From contig JAGFNW010000006.1 in NCBI GenBank assembly GCA_017592665.1, forward strand, positions 186,001 through 250,000: a DNA stretch of 64,000 bases, written 5' to 3'. Below are positions 1 to 8,454 of this stretch, one piece after another. This stretch comes from Streptosporangiaceae bacterium NEAU-GS5. GTDB lineage: Bacteria > Actinomycetota > Actinomycetes > Streptosporangiales > Streptosporangiaceae. Under the pieces are notes generated by a model, which searched no databases, had not been told where the DNA came from, and worked only from the letters and a program-made list of their open reading frames with translations. The translations under genes and the position numbers were made by a program. Each line of letters begins with the position of its first letter. Within the stretch, counting starts at the first letter, position 1.

Positions 1-773
1 GCCATCGCGTCGGGCAGCCAGGTGTGCAGCGGGACCTGGGCGCTCTTGCCCGCGACGCCGGCGAGCAGCAACAGGGTCGCGGTGACGACGGTCGCGGTCG
101 GCAGCTGCGCGGCGAGGATGTCGGAGATGCGGAAGCTCTTGGCGGCCATGCCCAGCGTGAAGATGCCGAACAGGAAACCGACGTCGCCGAGCCGCGTCAC
201 CAGGAACGCCTTGACGGCCGAGCGCGAGTTGGCCTTCTCCTCCCACCAGTGCCCGATCAGCAGGTAGGAGCACAGACCCATGACCTCCCAGCCGACATAG
301 AGGACAAGAAGGTCGCCCGAGTAGACCACCAGCAGCATGGCGCTGGTGAACAGGCTGATGAAGGCGCTGTATGACGGATAGCGGGAGTCACCGTGAAGGT
401 AACCCACCGAATACACCTGAACACCCAGTGCGACCACGACCACAAGGATGCCAACGAGCACCGACAATCCCGTGACCGCCAGCCCCACCGAAATCGGCAC
501 GGCCCCCGTGTCGACCACCGTGAGCTGGCCCGACGCCTCCGCAGGAAACCAGGAGTCCCAGAAAGCGCCCGTGCCGTCGCCTTTTGCCGCCTGGACGGCC
601 AGCCACACCGTGAGTAGGGCGGACCCCGCCGTCGGCAGGATGGCGAACCAGATGGCCCGCGTCGGCACCCCGGCGCGAGCCGAGATCGGGCCGCCGCCGA
701 CGCGCGACAACAGCAGGCCGCCCGCGGCGCCGAGGAACGGCAGCAGCACGATCAGCGCGGCGATGGTGATCAT
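1..773 (-). CDS. nuoL: NADH-quinone oxidoreductase subunit L (partial)
   Basis: Antiporter-like, proton-pumping membrane subunit of complex I. The frame starts at an ATG (771-773), overlaps the nuoK stop as ATGA, and stays open to the window edge. About 257 N-terminal residues are present of the roughly 600 usual for the family. They are strongly hydrophobic and contain the typical [19 protein letters not shown] segment followed by a [13 protein letters not shown]-like stretch. It is the last visible gene of a leftward nuo operon, so nuoM and nuoN may follow outside the window. Confidence 0.95.
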   Translation of the reverse strand, partial: MITIAALIVLLPFLGAAGGLLLSRVGGGPISARAGVPTRAIWFAILPTAGSALLTVWLAVQAAKGDGTGAFWDSWFPAEASGQLTVVDTGAVPISVGLAVTGLSVLVGILVVVVALGVQVYSVGYLHGDSRYPSYSAFISLFTSAMLLVVYSGDLLVLYVGWEVMGLCSYLLIGHWWEEKANSRSAVKAFLVTRLGDVGFLFGIFTLGMAAKSFRISDILAAQLPTATVVTATLLLLAGVAGKSAQVPLHTWLPDAM

Positions 774-1129
774 GAGGATTCACGCACCTTGGCCTGGCCG
801 TTGGGGCTCGGTTGCGGAAAATCGGGCTCGGCGAGGTCGCGCAGCCGGTCGACGTCGACCGTACGGCGAGTGCGGAAGACGGCGAGGACGATCGCCAGCC
901 CGAGCCCCACCTCGGCGGCCGCGATCACGATGACGAACAGCGTGAGCACCTGCCCGCCGTGCAACTGGTCGCGCAGCCACACGTCGAAGGCGACGAGGTT
1001 GAGGTTGACCGCGTTGAGCATCAGCTCGACCGACATGAGCACGAGGATCGCGTTGCGCCGGGCGAGCACGCCGTACACCCCGACCGAGAACAACAGCGCG
1101 GAGATCACCGCCGGATAGACGACGTGCAT
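770..1129 (-). CDS. nuoK: NADH-quinone oxidoreductase subunit K
   Basis: Small proton-channel subunit of the complex I membrane arm, 119 residues with three predicted membrane helices. The helix with conserved acids is visible ([20 protein letters not shown]), as is the [17 protein letters not shown] helix. The ATG lies 3 bases after the nuoJ stop and uses GAGGG at the end of nuoJ as its ribosome site. The C-terminal tail after residue 95 is hydrophilic and longer than in many homologues. Confidence 0.96.
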   Translation of the reverse strand: MHVVYPAVISALLFSVGVYGVLARRNAILVLMSVELMLNAVNLNLVAFDVWLRDQLHGGQVLTLFVIVIAAAEVGLGLAIVLAVFRTRRTVDVDRLRDLAEPDFPQPSPNGQAKVRESS

Positions 1130-1132
1130 CGG

Positions 1133-1669
1133 TCACCGCCCTCTGATGTCGGTGCGGGACAGGACGATCGCGCCGATGAGCGCGGCGAGCAGCAGCACCG
1201 ACAGCGCCTCGAAAGGCAGGACCCAGGTGCGGAAGATGCTCGACCCCAGCGGCTTGGCCGCGCCGGCGCCCGGGGTCAGCGGCATGTACGCGTGCCGGAA
1301 CCCGGCGACCAGGACCGACACCAGCACGCCCGCGGTGGCCACGCCGACCACGAGGGCGGCGATCTGGTTGCCCGAGTCGAGGTCGGCCGACCGGCCGATG
1401 GGAGCGCGGGTGAGCATGATGCCGAACAGCAGCAACACCACGATCGCGCCCACGTAGATGAGGATCTGCACCCAGGCGACGAACTCCGCGGTCAACACGA
1501 GGTAGCCGCCCGCGAGGGCGCCGAAGCTGACGACCAGCCACAGGGCGGCGTGCACCAGCTGCCTGGTCGTCACGACGAGCACTGCCGAGCCGACCGCGAT
1601 CACGCCGAGCAACAGGAACACGATCTCCTGCGTTGTCGGGGGCCAGAACGCGGGCGACGCGAAGTTCAC
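1133..1669 (-). CDS. nuoJ: NADH-quinone oxidoreductase subunit J
   Basis: Membrane subunit of complex I, 178 residues with about five hydrophobic helices. The AEFVAWVQILIYVGAIVVLL stretch is the family signature around its pi-bulge helix. The GTG start at 1667-1669 directly follows a duplicated ribosome-site/start unit and overlaps the stop of a 7-codon minicistron as GTGA. Translation is therefore probably coupled to nuoI through that minicistron. Confidence 0.95.
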   Translation of the reverse strand: MNFASPAFWPPTTQEIVFLLLGVIAVGSAVLVVTTRQLVHAALWLVVSFGALAGGYLVLTAEFVAWVQILIYVGAIVVLLLFGIMLTRAPIGRSADLDSGNQIAALVVGVATAGVLVSVLVAGFRHAYMPLTPGAGAAKPLGSSIFRTWVLPFEALSVLLLAALIGAIVLSRTDIRGR

Positions 1670-1689
1670 GATGGACCCTCCGGTTTCAC
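1666..1689 (-). other. 7-codon minicistron between nuoI and nuoJ
   Basis: GTG AAA CCG GAG GGT CCA TCG TGA. Its GTG overlaps the nuoI stop (GTGA) and its stop overlaps the nuoJ GTG (GTGA). Its peptide VKPEGPS mirrors the nuoI C-terminus LKREDPS, so it arose from a 20-bp duplication. It is a possible translational relay between nuoI and nuoJ. Whether it is actually translated is not shown. Confidence 0.6.
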
Positions 1690-1709
1690 GATGGATCCTC
1701 CCGTTTCAA
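1670..1709 (-). repeat. 20-bp imperfect tandem repeat at the nuoI/nuoJ junction
   Basis: Two head-to-tail 20-bp units (1670-1689 and 1690-1709) match at 17 of 20 positions. On the minus strand each carries GAAAC.GGAGG.TCCATC followed by TGA/GTG. The duplication therefore copied a GGAGG ribosome site together with the coupled stop/start. Confidence 0.9.
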
Positions 1710-2261
1710 GGAACCCGGCGGCCGGATGGCGCGCACATCCCGGCCGGCACGCGGCTCGCGCGCCGGTGTGGCCGCGGCGGCCAGTTCCTTGGGCGGCGGG
1801 GCGCCCGGGTCGTGCGGAGGCGGCGGCGGCACGGTGGCCGCCCACACCCCCAGCTGATCCTTCTCGTGGAGCAGGTTGCGGATGTCGCCATCGGCGTACT
1901 CGAACTCGGGCGACCAGAACAACGCGTCGAAGGGGCACGCCTCGATGCAGATCCCGCAGTACATGCACAGGGAGAAGTCGATGGCGAAGCGGTCGAGGAC
2001 GTTGCGCTGACGAGGACGGCCCCCTTCGGGGGCGGGCAGGGTCTCCTTGTGGGAATCGATGTAGATGCACCAGTCGGGGCACTCACGCGCGCACAGCATG
2101 CACGACGTGCAGTTCTCCTCGACGAGAGCGATCACTCCCCGGCTGCGGGGCGGCAGCTCCGGCTTGGCCTGTGGATATTGCTGGGTCACTGATCTGCGCA
2201 GCATGTGCCGCAGCGTGACGGCCAGCCCTTTGGCCAGCCCGGCTCCTGGTATGCGCGCCAC
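1686..2261 (-). CDS. nuoI: NADH-quinone oxidoreductase subunit I (2x[4Fe-4S])
   Basis: Peripheral-arm ferredoxin-like subunit carrying clusters N6a and N6b, 191 residues. Two clusters are visible: [15 protein letters not shown] near residue 52 and [15 protein letters not shown] near residue 98. The C-terminal 50 residues are a Pro/Ala-rich tail not needed for the fold. The start is GTG at 2259-2261. A 102-bp gap separates it from nuoH upstream, unlike the overlaps elsewhere in the operon, so it may have its own promoter. Confidence 0.95.
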   Translation of the reverse strand: MARIPGAGLAKGLAVTLRHMLRRSVTQQYPQAKPELPPRSRGVIALVEENCTSCMLCARECPDWCIYIDSHKETLPAPEGGRPRQRNVLDRFAIDFSLCMYCGICIEACPFDALFWSPEFEYADGDIRNLLHEKDQLGVWAATVPPPPPHDPGAPPPKELAAAATPAREPRAGRDVRAIRPPGSLKREDPS

Positions 2262-2320
2262 GGTTCAACATCATGACGCACGATCGCCGGGACGGGAATG
2301 TGACGGCCCGGAACGGCGGC

Positions 2321-2361
2321 TTTTCCACACAATCCACAGCGATGTCCCCAGGTTATCCACA
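2321..2361 (+). promoter_or_regulatory. three DnaA-box-like 9-mers
   Basis: TTTTCCACA (2321-2329), CAATCCACA (2330-2338) and the consensus DnaA box TTATCCACA (2353-2361) lie in one orientation in the nuoH-nuoI gap. They could bind DnaA as a regulatory or titration site. No dnaA or dnaN is nearby, so this is not an origin. DnaA binding is inferred from sequence only. Confidence 0.4.
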
Positions 2362-2363
2362 AC

Positions 2364-3308
2364 CTAGGCCATGACAACTTTCACGACGCCGGTCAGCGCG
2401 AGCTGAAGCAGGGCGAGCGGCACGAGGCCCACCCACGCCAGCCGCTGCAGCTGATCTTCGCGCATCCGGGGGTAGCTGACCCGGACCCAGATGACCACGA
2501 ACGCCAGCACGCCGATCTTGATGAGCGTCCACACCGGGCCGGGCAGCAGCGGCCCGTGCCACCCGCCGAGGAACAGCACCGCCGTCAGCGCGCCGAGCAC
2601 CACGATCCCGGCGTACTCGGCGAGCATGAACAGGGCGAACCTGATCCCCGCGTATTCGGTCATGGGGCCCATGATGATCTCGGAGTCGGCGATCGGCATG
2701 TCGAATGGGGGCCGGCGCAGCTCGGCCAGCCCCGCGACGAAGAAGACCACTCCTCCGAGCGCCTGCCAGGGCAGCCACCACCACTGCCACTCGTCGAGGA
2801 TGCCCGACAGCGACAGCGTGCCCGCCGCCATGGCCACCGACGAGGCGGCCAGCACCAGCGGCAGCTCGTACGACATGAGCTGGGCCGCGGCCCGCATGCC
2901 GCCGAGCACGCTGTACTTGTTGGCGGAGGCCCAGCCGGCCATGATCGCGCCGAGCACGCCGACGCCCATCACGGCCAGCACGAAGAACAGCCCGGCGTCG
3001 AGGTCGACCCCGACCAGCCCGTCGCCGACCGGTATGACGATCAGCACCACCAGATAGGGCACCAGCGCGACGGCCGGAGCGATCTTGAAGATGGTGCGGT
3101 CGGCCGCCGCCGGGATGATGTCCTCCTTCTGGACGAACTTCACCCCGTCGGCGATCAGCTGGGCCCAGCCGTGGAAACCGCCCGCGTACATGGGGCCGAG
3201 GCGGGACTGCATGTGCGCCATGACCTTGTGCTCGGTCTGCCCCACCAGCAGGGGCAGCACCAGGAACGCCGCGACGATGATGGCCAGGCGGATCACGACG
3301 TCAAGCAT
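2364..3308 (-). CDS. nuoH: NADH-quinone oxidoreductase subunit H
   Basis: Membrane subunit at the quinone-binding junction of complex I, 314 residues and mostly hydrophobic. Visible signatures include GPMYAGGFHGWAQLIADGVK, the E-rich loop LRRPPFDMPIADSEI and MTEYAGIRFALFMLAEYAG. I chose the ATG at 3306-3308 (MLDVVIRL) over an upstream in-frame start because the upstream extension lies inside nuoC. It overlaps nuoC by 8 bases. nuoD, which normally sits between nuoC and nuoH, is missing. Confidence 0.95.
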   Translation of the reverse strand: MLDVVIRLAIIVAAFLVLPLLVGQTEHKVMAHMQSRLGPMYAGGFHGWAQLIADGVKFVQKEDIIPAAADRTIFKIAPAVALVPYLVVLIVIPVGDGLVGVDLDAGLFFVLAVMGVGVLGAIMAGWASANKYSVLGGMRAAAQLMSYELPLVLAASSVAMAAGTLSLSGILDEWQWWWLPWQALGGVVFFVAGLAELRRPPFDMPIADSEIIMGPMTEYAGIRFALFMLAEYAGIVVLGALTAVLFLGGWHGPLLPGPVWTLIKIGVLAFVVIWVRVSYPRMREDQLQRLAWVGLVPLALLQLALTGVVKVVMA

Positions 3309-3834
3309 CAGAACCCCAATCGGCCGGCACACCAGGGGGAGCCATCTTGCGGCGGCTCGGGGCGCCGCTCCCGGATTCGCCCGGCTCCTTGGCGCCGGGC
3401 CACGCCTTGGCCACACGCGCGGCCAGCACGAAGTCCTTGCGCAGCGGATGTCCTTCGAAGCCGTCGGGCAGCAGCAGCGGGACCAGGTTGGGATGGCCTT
3501 CGAAGATCACCCCGAACATCTCGTACGTCTCGCGCTCGTGCCAGTTGGCGCCGCGGTAGACCTCGACGGCGCTCGGCAGCACCGGATCGGCCCGCGGGAC
3601 GCGCGTCCTGATCAGCAGGTGGGCGTGTTCGACGGGGTTGAAGACATGCGCGACCACCTGGAAGGCGTCCGGCGGGTCATCGACGCCGGTCAGCCAGTCG
3701 AAGAACTCATAGCCCCGGTCGCGCGCGCCGAGCAGGGCCGAGAGCCACTCCTCCGGCGCGACGTCCGAGGTCGCCTCGGGGGTCACTTCGGGAGTCGCTT
3801 CCGGGGTCGCGTCGGGAGGCACTTCGGGGGTCAC
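3301..3834 (-). CDS. nuoC: NADH-quinone oxidoreductase subunit C
   Basis: 30-kDa-type hydrophilic subunit, 177 residues. The family signature [17 protein letters not shown] and LRKDFVL are present. The first 25 residues are a low-complexity linker of PEV/PEA/PDA repeats encoded by imperfect 12-bp repeats. The GTG at 3832-3834 overlaps the nuoB stop as GTGA. It is a separate C, not a C-D fusion. Confidence 0.93.
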   Translation of the reverse strand: MTPEVPPDATPEATPEVTPEATSDVAPEEWLSALLGARDRGYEFFDWLTGVDDPPDAFQVVAHVFNPVEHAHLLIRTRVPRADPVLPSAVEVYRGANWHERETYEMFGVIFEGHPNLVPLLLPDGFEGHPLRKDFVLAARVAKAWPGAKEPGESGSGAPSRRKMAPPGVPADWGSDA

Positions 3835-4388
3835 GAGCCGTTCTCCCGCGCCCAGACGTAGCGCTCGCTCAGCGTCTCGCCGGAGATCTTCTCCTGCAGC
3901 TTCATGATCCCGTACAGCAGGGCCTCGGGACGAGGCGGGCATCCCGGCACGTAGACGTCGACGGGGATGATCTGGTCCACGCCCTTGGTGACGCAGTAGG
4001 AATCCCAGTAAGGGCCGCCGGAGTTGGAGCAGGCCCCGAACGAGATCACGTACTTCGGGTCGGGCATCTGCTCGTAGAGCCTCTTGACGGCGGGGGCCAT
4101 CTTGTCGGTCACGGTGCCCGACACCACCATCAGGTCGGCCTGACGCGGCCCGTTGGCGAACGGGATCACGCCGAACCGGATGAAGTCGTGCCGGCTCATC
4201 GACGTAGCGATGAACTCGATCGCGCAGCAGGCCAGCCCGAAGTTGAACACCCACAGCGAGTAGCGCCGGCCCCAGTTGAGCACGAACTTCATCGGCTTCG
4301 GCGCCAGCCGGGACAGGGGCCCCACGCTGGGCATGCCGAGATCATGTGAAATCCCAGAAGTCGGCATGGGATTTCGGGGCTCAGTCAT
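3831..4388 (-). CDS. nuoB: NADH-quinone oxidoreductase subunit B
   Basis: 20-kDa subunit holding cluster N2, the last iron-sulfur cluster before quinone, 185 residues. The cluster ligand segments are visible: [21 protein letters not shown] and [13 protein letters not shown]. It lies 32 bases after nuoA in the same leftward operon and couples to nuoC by a 4-base overlap. Confidence 0.96.
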   Translation of the reverse strand: MTEPRNPMPTSGISHDLGMPSVGPLSRLAPKPMKFVLNWGRRYSLWVFNFGLACCAIEFIATSMSRHDFIRFGVIPFANGPRQADLMVVSGTVTDKMAPAVKRLYEQMPDPKYVISFGACSNSGGPYWDSYCVTKGVDQIIPVDVYVPGCPPRPEALLYGIMKLQEKISGETLSERYVWARENGS

Positions 4389-4420
4389 GCGTCCATCCTC
4401 CCTCGCTGATCAGCCTGGCG

Positions 4421-4792
4421 TCACGTCCAGGTGAGGACGCGTTTCCGGTAGGCGTACAAGATGCCGATCGCGATGAAGGCGAGGAAGACGAACATCTCCA
4501 CGAGAGTGGTCGTGCCGAAACCGGGCGCGGCGAAGACCGTGGCCCAGGGGAACAGGAAGACGGCGTCGACGGCGAAGACCACGTAGAGGTAGGTGAAGAC
4601 GTAGTAGCGCACCTGCGACTGAGCCCAGCCCTCGCCGACCGGGTCGACGCCGCACTCGTAGGTGGTGAGCTTCTCCACGGTCGGCCGGTGCGGCCGCAGC
4701 ATGCGGTTGGCGAGCAGGCCGCCGGCGAAAACGCCGACGCCGATCGCCAGCAGCACGGCCACCACCACGTACGAGCCGAAGTAACCGTCCAT
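4421..4792 (-). CDS. nuoA: NADH-quinone oxidoreductase subunit A
   Basis: Three-helix membrane subunit, 123 residues, with the family segment YECGVDPVGEGWAQSQVRYY and the acidic FAVDAVFLFPW helix. The ATG at 4790-4792 is chosen because a TACGAT -10 box lies 7 bases upstream (leaderless). A TTG at 4814-4816 would add 8 residues without a better ribosome site. It is the first gene of the nuo operon and diverges from the deacetylase gene. Confidence 0.93.
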   Translation of the reverse strand: MDGYFGSYVVVAVLLAIGVGVFAGGLLANRMLRPHRPTVEKLTTYECGVDPVGEGWAQSQVRYYVFTYLYVVFAVDAVFLFPWATVFAAPGFGTTTLVEMFVFLAFIAIGILYAYRKRVLTWT

Positions 4793-4799
4793 ACCGGCG

Positions 4800-4805
4800 A
4801 TCGTA
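4800..4805 (-). promoter_or_regulatory. -10 box of the nuo operon
   Basis: TACGAT on the minus strand, 7 bases before the nuoA ATG, placing the transcript start at or next to the start codon. No clear -35 is visible at 16-18 bp. Confidence 0.45.
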
Positions 4806-4866
4806 ACCCGGATCAAAGCTAACGCCAGAGACTCTCAAATCCGGGTAAAACGGTATAAAACGACCC

Positions 4867-4872
4867 TAGTGT
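4867..4872 (+). promoter_or_regulatory. -10 box of the deacetylase gene
   Basis: TAGTGT ends 7 bases before the ATG at 4880, fitting a leaderless transcript. It is divergent from the nuoA promoter within the same 87-bp gap. Confidence 0.5.
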
Positions 4873-4879
4873 GGGGGTC

Positions 4880-6274
4880 ATGCCCCGTTTGCGATTCTCC
4901 GGGGGAATCGCCCTTCTCGCCGCGGTCGTCACGGGCTGTGGCGTGGCTCTGCCCCCGGAAGACGAGCCGGACGACGTCACGGTCCCCGCCGAACCGACGA
5001 TGCTCAACATCGTCGACCCGGCGACGGTCCCCGGCCTCGGCACGCGTACGGCCGGCAGCGATCAGCAGCGCCCTCACGTGCACACCGCCTATCCGACGTT
5101 CGCCGGCGCGCCGGCGCTCAACGCGTGGCTGGCGCGCGACGCGGCGCAGGCGATCACCCGCTTCAAGGGCGAACACCTCGACTGGAACTCCTTCCCCGCG
5201 CCCGAGCTCAACGTCGACTGGCAGCTCACCGCCGTCTCTTCCAAGGCCATCGGGGTACGGCTGCGCACGGGCCGGTTCTCCGGCGCGACCTGGTCCAGCT
5301 CTTATCGGACCGTCTGGTACGTCCGGTCGACGGGACAGGTCCGCACCTCCGCTGAGCTGGTGGAAGACCTGAGCGGGCTGGCGGACGCGGTGCGCGATCG
5401 GCTGAAGGACGAGGCGGGCGTGGACATCTCCGCGATCACGCCGCGGCCCGACCTGTTCGACTCGCTCGACTTCAACTCGCGGGGGGACCTGGTCGCCGAG
5501 TTCGACGACTACCAGGTGGCGCCCGGATCGGCCGGGCGGGTCGCGGTGGCCATTCCGGCCGACAAGGCCGCCGGTCTGCTCACCTCCTTCGGACGGGATG
5601 CCCAGGAAGCCAGCAAGACCCGCGCGGCCTTTCCGCAGATGACCACGGCGAAGCTACCGGAGGCGGTCAGTTTGAAGCACGGCGGCGTCGACTGCACCGC
5701 GACCCCCTGCGTGGCGCTGACCTTCGACGACGGTCCGGGCCCCGACACGCCGCGCGTCCTCGACCTCCTCCGCGAGAGGCAGGTCAGGGCGACCTTCTTC
5801 GTCGTCGGCCAGGACGCGGCGGCGCACCCGGACCTGCTGCGCCGGATGCGTGACGAAGGTCACCTGATCGCCAATCACACCTGGAGCCATCAAGACCTGA
5901 CGACACTCCCGGGCAGCAGGACGTATGACCAGATCACGAGGGCGCAGGAGGCCATCGGCGCGGTCGTCGGCCAGACCCCGACCCTGCTCCGGCCCCCGTA
6001 CGGCGCGATCGATCCCGACGTGGCGGAAGTGGCGGCCGAACTCGGCATGGCGATCGTTCAATGGAACGCCGAAGCAGGCGAATCAGTTGAACATTTCAGG
6101 CCAGGTTCGGTCATTCTGCTGCGCGGCTCCAAAGACGTTCCGGCCGTGGTGGACGCGCTGGCGGCCCGTGGATATGCCTTCGTCACCGTTCCGGAACTGC
6201 TCGGCGGGCGAACCGTCCAGCCAGGCCGTACGTATGAATCAGGTATGACGCCGGCGCGGCCCCCGCAGCCTTGA
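4880..6274 (+). CDS. polysaccharide deacetylase family lipoprotein
   Basis: 464 residues. The N-terminal signal ends in a lipobox (VVTGC), so it is probably anchored outside the membrane. Residues about 30-250 form an uncharacterised domain. A NodB-type carbohydrate esterase 4 domain follows from about residue 275, with motif 1 TFDDGP, motif 2 NHTWSH (HxxxH metal ligands) and motif 3 RPPYG. Motif 4 is poor, and motif 5 reads LLRGS where active enzymes have LLHD, so the catalytic-acid His is Arg. It may act on peptidoglycan or exopolysaccharide with altered activity, or be a binding protein. ATG 4880 is preferred to GTG 4871 because of the -10 spacing. Confidence 0.88.
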   Translation: MPRLRFSGGIALLAAVVTGCGVALPPEDEPDDVTVPAEPTMLNIVDPATVPGLGTRTAGSDQQRPHVHTAYPTFAGAPALNAWLARDAAQAITRFKGEHLDWNSFPAPELNVDWQLTAVSSKAIGVRLRTGRFSGATWSSSYRTVWYVRSTGQVRTSAELVEDLSGLADAVRDRLKDEAGVDISAITPRPDLFDSLDFNSRGDLVAEFDDYQVAPGSAGRVAVAIPADKAAGLLTSFGRDAQEASKTRAAFPQMTTAKLPEAVSLKHGGVDCTATPCVALTFDDGPGPDTPRVLDLLRERQVRATFFVVGQDAAAHPDLLRRMRDEGHLIANHTWSHQDLTTLPGSRTYDQITRAQEAIGAVVGQTPTLLRPPYGAIDPDVAEVAAELGMAIVQWNAEAGESVEHFRPGSVILLRGSKDVPAVVDALAARGYAFVTVPELLGGRTVQPGRTYESGMTPARPPQP

Positions 6275-6326
6275 CGAGCTCGTCTCGCCTGGTGGGAAGC
6301 GCACCATCGAAGACGTCGAAGCGACA

Positions 6327-6332
6327 TATAGT
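6327..6332 (+). promoter_or_regulatory. -10 box before the leader peptide
   Basis: TATAGT lies 8 bases before the GTG of the leader ORF, matching the leaderless pattern used elsewhere in this window. Confidence 0.45.
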
Positions 6333-6340
6333 TAGGCAGC

Positions 6341-6430
6341 GTGACCCGCAACACCCTCTACGCCCGCTTGCACGTCGACCTCGGCAGGCTCGCGTCGGGG
6401 CTGTGTAGCCCGCCCCGCTCGATCGAATAA
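6341..6430 (+). CDS. Cys-containing leader peptide upstream of korAB
   Basis: 29 residues (VTRNTLYARLHVDLGR then LASGLCSPPRSIE). The R.HVDL.RLAS.LC core resembles the short putative leader peptides found before many actinobacterial metabolic, often sulfur-related, operons. Such peptides are thought to work by ribosome-mediated attenuation at the Cys codon. Here it sits 179 bp before korA, whose product needs iron-sulfur clusters. Family membership is from memory of the motif; the function here is inferred. Confidence 0.6.
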   Translation: MTRNTLYARLHVDLGRLASGLCSPPRSIE

Positions 6431-6574
6431 GCGCCGATGACGCCGCGACTCAGAGCCAATGACGCGACGACATTTTCGCCGCTTTCCCATACCTATCCGA
6501 CGAGCCGTGCGGGCGACGGGAACGCGTGGCCCCCAAGGGATCTAGAGTGGATATAACAAACGTGCCACGAGCTA

Positions 6575-6592
6575 CGACGCCTGGGCGCGTCG
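6575..6592 (+). promoter_or_regulatory. stem-loop abutting the korA ribosome site
   Basis: CGACGC, a 6-base loop, then GCGTCG, directly followed by the AGGAGG ribosome site (6593-6598). Together with the upstream leader peptide it could form part of a translation-dependent switch. It is not followed by a T-run, so it is not a simple terminator. Confidence 0.4.
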
Positions 6593-6609
6593 AGGAGGAC
6601 TGAGCAGCT

Positions 6610-8454
6610 GTGACGAAGCAAGTTCAGCAGCTCGACCGCGTGATCATACGTTTCGCCGGTGACTCCGGCGACGGCATGCAGTTGACCGGCGACCGATTTA
6701 CCGCGGAGACGGCCGAATTCGGAAACGACCTCTCCACGCTCCCCAACTTCCCCGCCGAGATCCGCGCCCCCGCCGGCACCTTGCCGGGTGTGTCGAGCTT
6801 CCAACTGCACTTCGCCGACCACGACATCCTCACGCCGGGCGACGCGCCCAACGTGCTGGTGGCGATGAACCCGGCCGCGCTCAAGGCCAACCTCGCGGAT
6901 CTGCCGCGCGGGGCCGACATCATCGTCAACACCGACGAGTTCACCACGCGCAACCTGGCCAAGGTGGGCTACACGGGCAACCCGCTCGCCGACGAGTCGC
7001 TGTCGGAGTGGCGGGTGCACCCCGTGCCGCTGACCTCGTTGACGGTCAAGGCGCTCGAAGACTTCGACATCTCCAAGAAGGACGCGGAGCGCGCGAAGAA
7101 CATGTTCGCGCTCGGGCTGCTGTCCTGGCTCTACCACCGGCCGACCGAGGCGACGATCAGGTTCCTCGAGGCCAAGTTCGCCAAGAAGCCCGACATCGCC
7201 AAGGCCAATGTGGCGGCCTTCAACGCCGGCTGGAACTTCGGCGAGACCACCGAGTCCTTCTCGGTGTCCTATGAGATCAAGCCGGCCAAGCTGCCCGCGG
7301 GCGTCTACCGCAACATCTCGGGCAACCAGGCCCTGGCGTACGGGCTGATCGCGGCGAGCGTGCAGTCCAAGCTGCCGCTGTTCCTCGGGTCCTACCCGAT
7401 CACCCCGGCCAGCGACATCCTCCATGAGCTGAGCAAGCACAAGCGGTTCGGCGTGCGGACGTTCCAGGCGGAGGACGAGATCGCGGGCGTGGGCGCGGCG
7501 CTCGGCGCCGCCTTCGGCGGCGCGCTCGGTGTCACCACCACCAGCGGCCCCGGCATCATCCTGAAGGGCGAGACGGTCGGCCTCGCGGTCGCGACCGAGT
7601 TGCCGCTGCTCGTCATCGACGTGCAGCGGGCCGGGCCGTCCACCGGCATGCCGACCAAGACCGAGCAGACCGACCTGCTGATGGCCATGTTCGGCCGCAA
7701 CGGCGAGTCCCCGGTGCCGATCGTGGCCCCGGCGACCCCGTCGGATTGCTTCGCGGCGGCCATCGAGGCGGCGCGGATCGCGCTGAAATACCGCACGCCG
7801 GTCATGTTGCTGTCGGACGGCTATCTGGCCAACGGCTCCGAGCCGTGGAAGGTCCCCGCCATCGAGGATCTGCCGGACATCTCGGTCGCCTTTGCCACCG
7901 AGCCCAACGGCGACGACGGCTCCTATCAGCCGTTCAAGCGCGACCCCGAGACGCTGGCCCGGCCCTGGGCCGTCCCCGGCACGGCCGGGCTCGAGCACCG
8001 CATCGGCGGCATCGAGAAGGCCGACGGCAGCGGCAACATCTCCTACGACCCGGGCAACCACGACCTGATGGTCCGGCTGCGCCAGGCCAAGATCGACGGC
8101 ATCGACGTGCCCGACCTGACCGTCGACGACCCCGACGGCGACGCCCGCGTGCTGGTCATCGGCTGGGGCTCGACGTACGGGCCGATCGCCGCGGCCCTGC
8201 GCCGGATCAGGAAGGCGGGCGGCAAGGTCGCCCAGGCGCACCTGCGCCACCTCAACCCGTTCCCCAAGAACATAGGCGAAGTGCTCCGCGCCTACGACAA
8301 GGTGCTGCTGCCCGAGATCAACCTCGGTCAGCTGGCCATGTTGCTGCGCGCCCGCTTCCTCATCGACATCATCAGCTACAACCGGGTGCGCGGCCTGCCC
8401 TTCAAGGCCGAGGAGCTGGCCGGCGTCATCCAGGACGTGATCGACAGTGACTGA
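6610..8454 (+). CDS. korA: 2-oxoacid:ferredoxin oxidoreductase, alpha (gamma-alpha fusion) subunit
   Basis: 614 residues. The N-terminal 200 residues are the gamma-type domain (RFAGDSGDGMQLTGDRF) and the rest the pyrimidine-binding alpha domain (GSYPITPASDILHELS, ITTSGPG-like VTTTSGPGI, RAGPSTGMPTKTEQTDLL). Oxidative decarboxylation of a 2-oxoacid, probably 2-oxoglutarate, with CoA and ferredoxin. GTG start with AGGAGG 11 bases upstream. It overlaps korB by 8 bases, so the two are an operon. Confidence 0.95.
   Translation: MTKQVQQLDRVIIRFAGDSGDGMQLTGDRFTAETAEFGNDLSTLPNFPAEIRAPAGTLPGVSSFQLHFADHDILTPGDAPNVLVAMNPAALKANLADLPRGADIIVNTDEFTTRNLAKVGYTGNPLADESLSEWRVHPVPLTSLTVKALEDFDISKKDAERAKNMFALGLLSWLYHRPTEATIRFLEAKFAKKPDIAKANVAAFNAGWNFGETTESFSVSYEIKPAKLPAGVYRNISGNQALAYGLIAASVQSKLPLFLGSYPITPASDILHELSKHKRFGVRTFQAEDEIAGVGAALGAAFGGALGVTTTSGPGIILKGETVGLAVATELPLLVIDVQRAGPSTGMPTKTEQTDLLMAMFGRNGESPVPIVAPATPSDCFAAAIEAARIALKYRTPVMLLSDGYLANGSEPWKVPAIEDLPDISVAFATEPNGDDGSYQPFKRDPETLARPWAVPGTAGLEHRIGGIEKADGSGNISYDPGNHDLMVRLRQAKIDGIDVPDLTVDDPDGDARVLVIGWGSTYGPIAAALRRIRKAGGKVAQAHLRHLNPFPKNIGEVLRAYDKVLLPEINLGQLAMLLRARFLIDIISYNRVRGLPFKAEELAGVIQDVIDSD

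Noticed and set aside
2321-2361. Replication origin
   Set aside because: DnaA-like boxes are present but no dnaA, dnaN, gyrB or AT-rich unwinding region is nearby; kept only as a regulatory candidate.
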